Shown here: positions 51,908 through 60,541 of the stretch, piece by piece
Numbering within the stretch: position 1 is the stretch's first letter
How the letters are laid out: each line of letters opens with the position of its first letter
DNA from: Nitrosomonas sp.
GTDB taxonomy: Bacteria > Pseudomonadota > Gammaproteobacteria > Burkholderiales > Nitrosomonadaceae
DNA: 64,000 bases
NCBI GenBank assembly: GCA_021604405.1
Contig: BQJA01000004.1
Span: 19,096 to 83,095, forward strand
Reading direction: 5' to 3'
Notes under the pieces: model-generated
What the model was told of the DNA's origin: nothing
The model's database searches: none
Seen by the model: the letters and a program-made list of their open reading frames with translations, nothing else
Translations under genes and position numbers: made by a program

Positions 51908-54001
51908 ATGAACGTTTACGTGATTAACAAATTGGGCGTATTTACGCTGTTATACGGCCTTTTGCTGGGGAGCATGAGTTTGTCAGCTGTTGCGCAGCGC
52001 ACTGATTCTGCTGGTCCTGCTGGCGTGGGGGATTGTGCGCTAGCAGAAGATCCGATGACCGGGATGACGGGATGGATGGGCCATCCATGCACGCAGCCAC
52101 GTCCGGGAGCGTCGACGCAAACCAGTCCTGAGCCAGGCTTGACGCAGGTCGTGACGCCGGAAGGATTTTTCCCGCCGGTAGACCCGTTTGCCAATCCACC
52201 CGGGAGCAATTTCTTGTTGAATGTAGATTCGAATCTGTATGACTTTAATGGTGATGAAATGCCGAATACGCTGCCATCGACCCCGACGAATCCCTACAAT
52301 TTGCATGATGGTCCGGTTTTGACAAAAAGCATAGATCCGACAAGCCCGGAAGATGACTTAAATGACATTATCAGTAAGTTAGAGGCCGTGGTTAGCGGCC
52401 GGGAATACAGGAAGCATCCTAAGAAGAAATACAAAAGGAAACATCATCATGCGCATGATGATGAGTATGAGGATTGGCACGCGCATGAGGATAAGCATCA
52501 TGGACATGACGAAGCAGAATTTAGTCATGCTGATATAAACATGGCGCTTGCGATCCTTGAGGGCGATAAGGTTAATGACAGGGCGTATAGTGGTTTTCCG
52601 ATGCTTCACTATAACGGTCCCAACAAGGTCAAAAAAGTTGTGCCGATTTGTCATGACCCAGATGGTAATATTCTGCAAGAATGCGGTCCCAATGATACGG
52701 TTGTGGGTGGTAACGTTGATGTCAACATGATTTATTTTAATCAGCATATTAAGAGCGATACGGCTTTTGTTGATCCCAGTGCGGTGCAGGAAGTACCCTG
52801 GACAGTCACCTATCGCATTAATATTTTAAATCGCGGCCTGGAAGACTTTTCGCCGATGGCCATGAATTTTGATCGTGTCGGATCAGATCGCGGTCCGTTT
52901 CACGCATCCATGGACCAAAGCTACTTTCCAATGTTAGCGGAAGGAACGCAATATACGATTAAGATAAAACAAAATAAGGGCAAGTACTTCAATCTGGTTT
53001 ATACCTGGGGCTGGCGTATTCACCCACCACGTGTACAGGTGATGGAAAATGCATTGAAAACAGCGGGCCCAGATGGCGATACATTGCCAGAATGGGAGAA
53101 GAAAGCTTTCTGTGAAGGCGGCAAGACAGACCCTGATTGTGATCCAGTCAACAATGACGACGACCGGCTCTATGCAATTTCCCAAATTGGCGATTTATCG
53201 CCGGCCAAGAGAATGTGGAATACATTCCGTGCGATGCAAGATGGCAGTATTGATAATGAACAGGCAGCCACTGATTTGAGAGCGGCGTTCCTGGACTGGG
53301 TGGATCGCACCAAGTTGCCTTCAGGCATTGAGGCTGATCCGGATTCTACGATTACCCTGCTGTATGTAAATAATACCATTTATGGCAGTCGACAAGGTTT
53401 GCAAGGGGCGGGTAGTGAGTTGGGCCCTGCAAGTTATAAAGGTATCCTGAATGGTGGTGCGCCTGACTGGAATATTCGTCCCTATCATTACCGCGTGACG
53501 TTATTGAATGGGGATCATTTTCCGCATGGTTACATGAGTGTCGACTTTGGGGGTTCGCGTGGCTGGGAAAATCAGTTTCAGTTTACCGACCCAACGACTT
53601 TAATGGATCCGCAGGGACCGCATACTGGCACAACCGAAATTGAAGGACGGCAATTCTCTATTGAAGACGACATGATCGTATTGACTGGGGAAGATAATGT
53701 TTTTCCAATAAACCGGGGTGGTACTGAAGAGTTCTTCACAGCAGACCCCCGTAATCAGGAAGATCGTGATAATGGCCCGCCGCAATTAGGTTCAGGGTGC
53801 TTTTTTACCTTTGGTCGAAATCATGCCTGGCCGAATGCGGGCGGTCCGTGGGGCAGCATTGTTGTGATGCCGGTTCAAGCGGATGGTACGCCGACCAAAC
53901 ATGTGGTTGAGATAGAATTCAACTATGAGCCAAGCCGCCGGTTACGGATTTATCAGTTTGACCCGATGCATCATGATGTCGCAATTTATTCGTTGCACTG
54001 A
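51908..54001 (+). CDS. Large secreted His-rich protein of unknown function, 697 aa
   Basis: Signal peptide (..LLLGSMSLSAVAQ); His/Asp/Lys-rich segment KHPKKKYKRKHHHAHDDEYEDWHAHEDKHHGHDEAEFSHAD; no recognised domain; same strand as the MCO and SCO-like genes. Confidence 0.8.
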   Translation: MNVYVINKLGVFTLLYGLLLGSMSLSAVAQRTDSAGPAGVGDCALAEDPMTGMTGWMGHPCTQPRPGASTQTSPEPGLTQVVTPEGFFPPVDPFANPPGSNFLLNVDSNLYDFNGDEMPNTLPSTPTNPYNLHDGPVLTKSIDPTSPEDDLNDIISKLEAVVSGREYRKHPKKKYKRKHHHAHDDEYEDWHAHEDKHHGHDEAEFSHADINMALAILEGDKVNDRAYSGFPMLHYNGPNKVKKVVPICHDPDGNILQECGPNDTVVGGNVDVNMIYFNQHIKSDTAFVDPSAVQEVPWTVTYRINILNRGLEDFSPMAMNFDRVGSDRGPFHASMDQSYFPMLAEGTQYTIKIKQNKGKYFNLVYTWGWRIHPPRVQVMENALKTAGPDGDTLPEWEKKAFCEGGKTDPDCDPVNNDDDRLYAISQIGDLSPAKRMWNTFRAMQDGSIDNEQAATDLRAAFLDWVDRTKLPSGIEADPDSTITLLYVNNTIYGSRQGLQGAGSELGPASYKGILNGGAPDWNIRPYHYRVTLLNGDHFPHGYMSVDFGGSRGWENQFQFTDPTTLMDPQGPHTGTTEIEGRQFSIEDDMIVLTGEDNVFPINRGGTEEFFTADPRNQEDRDNGPPQLGSGCFFTFGRNHAWPNAGGPWGSIVVMPVQADGTPTKHVVEIEFNYEPSRRLRIYQFDPMHHDVAIYSLH

Positions 54002-54013
54002 ACAAATACATTT

Positions 54014-54044
54014 AGAACCCCCTTTTTTTGTAAAGGAAGGTTCT
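54014..54044. other. Imperfect hairpin agaacc...ggttct in the gap between two cluster genes
   Basis: agaacccccttttttt-gtaaaggaaggttct, 6-bp outer arms plus partial inner pairing (cttt/aaag). Confidence 0.35.
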
Positions 54045-54176
54045 GTATCAAATACTTACAGTAACAAAACATAAATGGGCCTCACGTTCAGTTTGCAAAC
54101 AAGCGGGTTTCTGATGATTTTTTTTGTTTCAAATTGTGTCATAACGAATAAATATTCATCTGCTGGAAAATCAATC

Positions 54177-55346
54177 ATGCGATACGTCTTTATAGTCATA
54201 CCGGCTGTTTTTTGTGGCTTTATTGCAGGGTGGTATTTATTTAGTGATGGCGCGCCGGCTGCCAGTCAGAATGCTGCCTTGGGTGATGTTGCAGATACTG
54301 TCGACGAAGGAGGTTATCCAACGGTAACGATTGCATCTTCGGTTTCACACAATTTAGGTATACGCCATGCCGCAGCAGAAAAAAGGGATTTGCACCGAAA
54401 TATCGAGACCATTGGAAAAATTACGCGGGTAGATCCAATGGCACGACGAACTGTCACACCGCCCATAGATGGCGCGCTCGCTTATATCGCTGATAAGCAT
54501 GATGGTGATTTTCTTGAACGCGGTGAATTGTTATTCACTGTCGTTTCGGATGAACTGTTTGATTTGCAGAAAGCGTATCAAAATGCTGTTTTATCCGGTG
54601 ATCCGTCAACTGCCGGCGGAATGATTCCGGATATGCGGCAAATGGGTTTATCGCCGGACCAGATTACTGCGTTACAAAACGGTGCGGTACCTGAGTTTCC
54701 AGTAGAAGTTTATGCCGCTGAAGACAGTTATATTTTTTCACGCCGAGGGTTTGTCGGAGAATCCGTCCATACCGGTTTTACAGTATTCAGTGTGGGTGGT
54801 CATTACAGTGTGATTGAGGTGACGGCTGAAGTTTTTGAACGCCAATGGTCATGGGTGGAAACCGGTCAAACCGCATCGATGACCGTGCGTGGTTTACCGG
54901 GCGCTGTTTTTGCAGGCACCGTTGCCCGTGTACAGCCTCCGGTGGGATTTACGACACGCTCACTTGAAGTCGTCCTGAAATTTAACACGGACGACCCCGG
55001 GCTTTCACAAAGCATGTTTGCCCATGTCAGTATTTCAGGCCGACCAAAGGAAAACGTGCTGGTCGTGCCATCTGGGGCAGTTATTCGTACTGGCAGTGAA
55101 CAACGCGTTGTTCGCAAGCATGACGATGGCAGTTACCAGCCCGTGGTCGTCGTCGCGGGAGAAGAATCAGGCGGCATGGTTGAAATACAATCCGGCCTGC
55201 AAGCGCATGACACGGTCGTGACATCAGGCCAGTTCCTCATTGATTCCGAAAGTAATTTGTTGGCGGATTTCTCCCGTATGTCAACGAATGATGCCGCACA
55301 ATCAACGTCAATCGATCCCCCTCACCACCACCACCACCACCATTAA
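54177..55346 (+). CDS. Heavy-metal RND efflux periplasmic adaptor (CusB/CzcB-like) with natural C-terminal His7
   Basis: HRNIETIGKITRVDPMARRTVTPPIDGALAYIADKHDGDFLERGELLFTVVSDEL; RGFVGESVHTGFTVFSV; ends SIDPPHHHHHHH*. Start set at ATG 54177. Confidence 0.88.
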   Translation: MRYVFIVIPAVFCGFIAGWYLFSDGAPAASQNAALGDVADTVDEGGYPTVTIASSVSHNLGIRHAAAEKRDLHRNIETIGKITRVDPMARRTVTPPIDGALAYIADKHDGDFLERGELLFTVVSDELFDLQKAYQNAVLSGDPSTAGGMIPDMRQMGLSPDQITALQNGAVPEFPVEVYAAEDSYIFSRRGFVGESVHTGFTVFSVGGHYSVIEVTAEVFERQWSWVETGQTASMTVRGLPGAVFAGTVARVQPPVGFTTRSLEVVLKFNTDDPGLSQSMFAHVSISGRPKENVLVVPSGAVIRTGSEQRVVRKHDDGSYQPVVVVAGEESGGMVEIQSGLQAHDTVVTSGQFLIDSESNLLADFSRMSTNDAAQSTSIDPPHHHHHHH

Positions 55347-55401
55347 TAATCATAATGCCGCGAATTAATGACCCAACCATAAGCGGGTGGAAGACAGCGC
55401 A

Positions 55402-58400
55402 ATGATTGCAAGCCTGATCCGGTGGTCAATTGATAATCGGCTGTTGATAGTGTTAATAGCGGCGCTATTGGGTGTCTGGGGCATTTGGTCGGTTAAGACC
55501 ATGCCGGTTGATGCAATACCTGATCTCTCGGATGTACAGGTGATTATTAAAACCGGTTATCCGGGTCAATCCCCGCAGGTTGTCGAAGATCAAATCACTT
55601 ATCCCATTTCGACTGCCATGCTCGCCGTACCCGGCGCAGTGACCGTACGGGGATATTCCTATTATGGCGACTCATATGTTTACGTCATTTTCTCCGATAA
55701 TACGGATATTTATTGGGCGCGTTCGCGCGTACTGGAATACCTCAACCAGGTGAATGATCAATTGCCCGGCGGCGTCACACCAAAACTTGGCCCGGATGCA
55801 ACCGGAGTTGGCTGGGTGTATCAGTATGCCTTACTGGATCGCACGGGTCAGCATGATTTATCCGAGTTGCGCACCCTGCAAGACTGGTTTCTGAAATACG
55901 AATTACAAGCGCTGCCGGGTGTGTCTGAAGTGGCGACAATAGGCGGTATGATTAAGCAATATCAGGTTGTCATTGATCCCGATAAGTTGCGTGGTTATTA
56001 CCTGACATTGGGTAACGTCAAACAAGCCATTGAAGAATCCAACCGGGAAATCGGCGGATCAGTGCTTGAGCTCTCTGAAGCCGAGTATATGGTGCGTTTT
56101 AAAGGTTATTTGAATGGTGTGGAAGATATTGCCCAAACGCGCGTGCCGACGATTCAGCGTCGGCTTTCTATTTCCTCCGTATTGCTTGACGATGTGGTGC
56201 AAACAATTCAGCTGGGCCCGGCCATACGGCGGGGTGTCGCGGATTTGAACGGGGAAGGGGAAGTGGTGGGCGGCGTCGTCGTCATGCGCGCGGGCGAGAA
56301 TGCGTTGGCAACCATTGATGCGGTGAAACAAAAGCTGCAGGCATTACGTGCCAGTCTTCCTGCGGGGGTAGAACTGATAGAAACCTATGACCGTTCTACA
56401 CTCATTAGCAGCGCAGTGGATACACTGACCGACCGTTTACTGAAAGAATTTGTTGTTATTATTCTGGTTTGTGGGTTATTTCTACTGCATTTCCGTTCAT
56501 CGCTGGTTATTTTAATCAGTCTGCCAGTGGGTATATTGGTTGCCTTTATTATCATGCGTACGCAGGGAATCAATGCCAATATTATGTCGCTGGGCGGCGT
56601 GGCCATTGCGATCGGGGCGATGGTGGATGCCACCATTGTCATGATAGAGAATGTGCACAAGCATTTGCAGCGTGCAGAAATGAGTGAAAAGAATCGTATT
56701 CAGGCTATTCAGGACGCCACTGCAGAAGTGGGCGCGCCACTATTTTTTTCACTGATTATTATTACCCTGAGTTTCCTGCCGGTTTTTGCTTTAGCGGCAC
56801 AGGAGGCGCGTTTGTTTGCGCCGCTGGCCTATACCAAAACCTACGCCATGGCAGCCGCTGCAGGTCTATCCATTACCCTGGTTCCTGCCTTAATGGTTTA
56901 TCTCATACGTGGAAAAATTCGCCGTGAAGAAGATAATCCACTCAATCGGCAATTAATTGCGTTTTATTATCCGTTGGTCAGTAAAGCATTAAGCAAGCCA
57001 CTGATCATTATCATCATCGCGGGCCTGTTAATCGTTTCACTCGCTTGGCCTTTATCACAGCTTGGCAAGGAGTTTATGCCGGATATGAATGAAGGTGATC
57101 TGTTGTATATGCCCACAACCTTGCCCGGTATTTCTATCGGTAAAGCTCGCCAGCTCTTACAGCAGACCAACCGGTTAATCAAAACAGTACCTGAGGTTGA
57201 GCAGGTTTTCGGTAAAGTAGGGCGGGCTGAAACAGCAACTGACCCGGCGCCATTAACGATGATTGAGAGCGTCATAAAACTCAAACCCAGTGCACAGTGG
57301 CGAACGGGTATGACGATAGGAAAAATAACGCAGGAACTGGATCAGCGTGTACAGGTGCCAGGCCTGCGCAATTCGTGGTTGATGCCGATTCGTACGCGAA
57401 TTGATATGCAGGCAACCGGCATAAATACGCCGATTGGCTTGAAAATAGCCGGTCCTGATCTTGCAGGTATCGAGGCGTTGGGTGCACAGGTTGAGTCCAT
57501 ATTGCGGACGATACCGGCAACCAGCACAGTTTTGTCAGATCGCACTACCGGTGCACGATATATTGACGTTGATATTGACCGCCGCGCGGCGACCCATTTT
57601 GGCATCAGTATTGCCGAAATTGAAGAATCAGCAAATATTGCAATCGGTGGTCTGGATATTACGTATACCGTTGAAGACCGTGCGCGTTATCCAGTCAATT
57701 TACGTTATCCACAAGAATGGCGGGATTCACTTGCCAAACTCAAAGCGCTTCCGCTGGTAATTAATGAAGACGTGCAAGTGCAGCTGCAGGATTTGGCTGA
57801 GATTGCGGTTGTAGACGGCCCGCCGGTGATTAAAAGTGAAAATGCGCGCATGAATGGCTGGGTGTATGTCACCATTATGAATCAGGATATCAGTGCCTAT
57901 GTGGCGCATGCCAGGCAGGTATTACAGGAACAACTGCAATTACCGGCAGGCTATACCGTTGATTGGACAGGGCAATACCAGTTTCTTGAGCGTGCGGCGG
58001 AACGGTTGAGCCTCATTGTGCCTGTTACGCTGTTGATAATATTTATCCTGCTGTATTTTGCCTTTCAGAGTATGGTGGAAACTTTGCTTGTGCTGCTTAC
58101 CTTACCATTTGCATTAGCCGGCAGTTTCTGGTTGTTATGGCTACTGGATTATCAGCTTTCCGTCGCTGTTGCTGTCGGCCTTATTGCTTTGGCCGGTGTA
58201 GCGGCTGAGTTTGGCGTGGTGATGATTGTCTATCTGCGTGAGGCGGTTATGCGCCGTAGGCCAAAGACACATACGGCACTTATCGCAGCAGTCGTGGAAG
58301 GGGCTGCGTTAAGAGTACGTCCTAAAGCCATGACCGTTGCCGTTATTGTTGTGGGTTTGCTACCAATCATGATTGGCGGCGGCAGTGGTTCAGAAATCAT

Positions 58401-58527
58401 GCAACGCATTGCGGCACCAATTATTGGCGGCATGATTACCGCACCCATGATATCCATGTTTTTAATCCCGGTTTTATATTACTTATGGCAAAGAAGAAAA
58501 CTTACACAACAGGAGGGCACATATTGA
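55402..58527 (+). CDS. CusA/CzcA-family heavy-metal efflux RND transporter
   Basis: MASLIRWSIDNR-type N-terminus, VDAIPDLSDVQVIIKTGYPGQSPQVVEDQITYPI, GVGWVYQYAL, GAMVDATIVMIENVHK, MPIRTRIDMQATGINTPIGLKIAG, LRVRPKAMTVAV. Confidence 0.95.
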   Translation: MIASLIRWSIDNRLLIVLIAALLGVWGIWSVKTMPVDAIPDLSDVQVIIKTGYPGQSPQVVEDQITYPISTAMLAVPGAVTVRGYSYYGDSYVYVIFSDNTDIYWARSRVLEYLNQVNDQLPGGVTPKLGPDATGVGWVYQYALLDRTGQHDLSELRTLQDWFLKYELQALPGVSEVATIGGMIKQYQVVIDPDKLRGYYLTLGNVKQAIEESNREIGGSVLELSEAEYMVRFKGYLNGVEDIAQTRVPTIQRRLSISSVLLDDVVQTIQLGPAIRRGVADLNGEGEVVGGVVVMRAGENALATIDAVKQKLQALRASLPAGVELIETYDRSTLISSAVDTLTDRLLKEFVVIILVCGLFLLHFRSSLVILISLPVGILVAFIIMRTQGINANIMSLGGVAIAIGAMVDATIVMIENVHKHLQRAEMSEKNRIQAIQDATAEVGAPLFFSLIIITLSFLPVFALAAQEARLFAPLAYTKTYAMAAAAGLSITLVPALMVYLIRGKIRREEDNPLNRQLIAFYYPLVSKALSKPLIIIIIAGLLIVSLAWPLSQLGKEFMPDMNEGDLLYMPTTLPGISIGKARQLLQQTNRLIKTVPEVEQVFGKVGRAETATDPAPLTMIESVIKLKPSAQWRTGMTIGKITQELDQRVQVPGLRNSWLMPIRTRIDMQATGINTPIGLKIAGPDLAGIEALGAQVESILRTIPATSTVLSDRTTGARYIDVDIDRRAATHFGISIAEIEESANIAIGGLDITYTVEDRARYPVNLRYPQEWRDSLAKLKALPLVINEDVQVQLQDLAEIAVVDGPPVIKSENARMNGWVYVTIMNQDISAYVAHARQVLQEQLQLPAGYTVDWTGQYQFLERAAERLSLIVPVTLLIIFILLYFAFQSMVETLLVLLTLPFALAGSFWLLWLLDYQLSVAVAVGLIALAGVAAEFGVVMIVYLREAVMRRRPKTHTALIAAVVEGAALRVRPKAMTVAVIVVGLLPIMIGGGSGSEIMQRIAAPIIGGMITAPMISMFLIPVLYYLWQRRKLTQQEGTY

Positions 58528-59198
58528 TGCATAAAAATTTTTCGACGATTTGCCTGGTGGCGCTGCTGAGTTGGAGTACCTTTTTGCTGGCTGAATCCGA
58601 TGCAGAGCAATCCGAAAATGCCTTTGCTGAGGGACTGGAGTACCAATTGATTAATCCGCCGGTTCCTACGCAAAACGATGATGGGCGCATCGAGGTTGTT
58701 GAGTTATTTTTATATGCCTGTCCGCATTGCAATGTGTTGGCGCCTAATTTAAAGGCGTGGGCAGAAGACAAGTCGGAATATGTACTGTTGAGGCGCGTAC
58801 CGGCCATCGTCGGCGCGCCCTGGGCGGATCAGGCAAGAGTATTTTATACCGCCGAGAAACTGGGTATTCTGGAAAAGTCTCACGCGGCATTATTCAAATC
58901 TATCCATGAAGAGGGCGATCAGTATGCGGATGACCGTTCGATTATGGAATTTTTTGTCAAACAGGGTGTCAAAGAGGAAGATTTTTTCTGGGCATTTCGT
59001 TCGCCTGATGTGGATGAAAAAGTGAGCCAGGCACGAATTTTGACTGTCAAATATGGCATACGAGGTGTTCCTGCGCTCATTATCAACGGAAAATATCGAA
59101 CGGCACAATACTTTACGGGAACGCAAGAAAGATTGTTGAAAGTATTGGATATGCTGGTTGAAAAAGAACGCGATGCACGCGATGCAGACATAAATTAA
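58527..59198 (+). CDS. DsbA-family thiol:disulfide interchange protein
   Basis: LFLYACPHCNVLAP (CPHC), YGIRGVPALIINGKYRT (cis-Pro loop); start ATG overlaps the RND stop (tgatg). Confidence 0.9.
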   Translation: MHKNFSTICLVALLSWSTFLLAESDAEQSENAFAEGLEYQLINPPVPTQNDDGRIEVVELFLYACPHCNVLAPNLKAWAEDKSEYVLLRRVPAIVGAPWADQARVFYTAEKLGILEKSHAALFKSIHEEGDQYADDRSIMEFFVKQGVKEEDFFWAFRSPDVDEKVSQARILTVKYGIRGVPALIINGKYRTAQYFTGTQERLLKVLDMLVEKERDARDADIN

Positions 59199-59209
59199 AC
59201 AACAGAATC

Positions 59210-59671
59210 ATGGATATGATTAGTCATTTCGACGTCAAGCACGTAAGACGCATTGCAATATTGGCCACCGTCATGTGTGCGGCGCCCTCAATGGCTGCAA
59301 CACCGTTTCCCGGAAAACTGCCTGCGACGATTGTCCATATTGAAGCCGCCAATGTTATTTACGTCAATATTGAAACATGGCCCGGATTCCGGCGTGATTT
59401 TCGCGTAACCCTGCCGAATCTTGTGGTGCCGGGGCAAGGTGAGGATGTCATGGCGTGTGAATTGGCGTTGGCACAACAGGCCTATGACTTTACGGTTAAT
59501 TTTCTCAGTGACGTGACGACGGTTCATGTTAAAGATATGCGGATGGAAAGCAGTTCAAGCGAAGACGCGGTTTCATCAATTTATACCGATCACGGGACAT
59601 TGGATAATGCGTTAAGACGTGAGCGTCTGGCCCGGCCAGCCGATATCGCTGCCGGTGAGCCGTGGTGCTGA
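59210..59671 (+). CDS. Secreted SNase (thermonuclease)-fold-like protein, probably non-catalytic
   Basis: LPATIVHIEAANVIYVNIETWPGFRRDFRVTLPNLVVPGQ...MACELALAQQAYDFTVNFL...VTTVHVKDM...LARPADIAAGEPWC follows SNase layout without the usual DGDT / DTPE motifs. Confidence 0.6.
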   Translation: MDMISHFDVKHVRRIAILATVMCAAPSMAATPFPGKLPATIVHIEAANVIYVNIETWPGFRRDFRVTLPNLVVPGQGEDVMACELALAQQAYDFTVNFLSDVTTVHVKDMRMESSSSEDAVSSIYTDHGTLDNALRRERLARPADIAAGEPWC

Positions 59672-59685
59672 GGGGTGCTTGCGAA

Positions 59686-60090
59686 ATGAAAAGGAGCGGG
59701 CGCGTTATTTCAGACTGTCTGATTGTGGGTGGCTGGTTGATGATTGCATCGGGCAGTCATGCTGCAGATTCAGAAGGGACCATTGGTTACGCGCAGGAAC
59801 GTTACCGACCAGCGCCCGTTTATAACGGGCCGGTACGGACAGGCAAACAAGTTTATGACTATGCATGTAAGACCTGCCATGACCGGACGACCCAGGGCGC
59901 GCCATTACCGGACGATGATATCGAATGGGGGTTGCGTGCCGGCAAAGGCATGGAAGTGCTCATGCAGCATGTCAAGGAAGGGTATAAAGGCCTGATGCCT
60001 GAAAAAGGAGGCTGCCGGAATTGCAGCGACGAAGAGTTACGCGCAGGGATTATGTATCTGTTGGAGTCCAGCGGCGTAGCGTTTAAATAG
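59686..60090 (+). CDS. Cytochrome c5-type class I c-type cytochrome
   Basis: YDYACKTCHDRTTQGAP (CxxCH), GLMPEKGGCRNCSDEELRAGIMYLLESS (Met ligand plus c5-type CxxC); start set at ATG 59686. Confidence 0.9.
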   Translation: MKRSGRVISDCLIVGGWLMIASGSHAADSEGTIGYAQERYRPAPVYNGPVRTGKQVYDYACKTCHDRTTQGAPLPDDDIEWGLRAGKGMEVLMQHVKEGYKGLMPEKGGCRNCSDEELRAGIMYLLESSGVAFK

Positions 60091-60541
60091 CAGGCAATGC
60101 GATGCGGTCATGGCGATCGTCGCCTGCAGAAAAACACGGGACATTCTGCCAAAAAAACACGATTTTTCTAATATAATATACTTAATATCAAGTCTATATA
60201 GTAACCTCATCATATACTTCGTAAAAAAAGTGAGGAAACTCCGCGTTTCCAGAACATACTTTTTCTTTCTGCTTGTCTGCATTTGACGACGGCTCGAATC
60301 TCTAGTACATTCTCTCCAAAATAATAATCCTGATTGTCAATATTTTGATCTTGCGATGTTATCATTTACGCAGGCGATCTTATTGATAAATGTTCTTGTT
60401 TATACATTTTTTATATTTTATGGGGATGCGCAGAGACCATGGAACTCTTATTGTATGCTTGTTGCCCTTGTGTGCCTTATTAGTCACAAAGCGGTGAAGT
60501 TTCTAAGAAAGTGTATGACTCATTTATCTTAAAGAGAAAAT

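Noticed and set aside
52379-52747. 122-aa ORF antisense to the His-rich region of the 697-aa protein
   Set aside because: Arises from the repetitive cat/gat codons of the His/Asp-rich stretch (reads as Met/Ile-rich on the other strand).
60091-60541. Possible prophage or ncRNA in the AT-rich gap before the response regulator
   Set aside because: Only small hairpins (for example ggcgatcgtcgcc, ggaaactccgcgtttcc) and A/T-rich sequence; no specific RNA family or phage feature recognisable.
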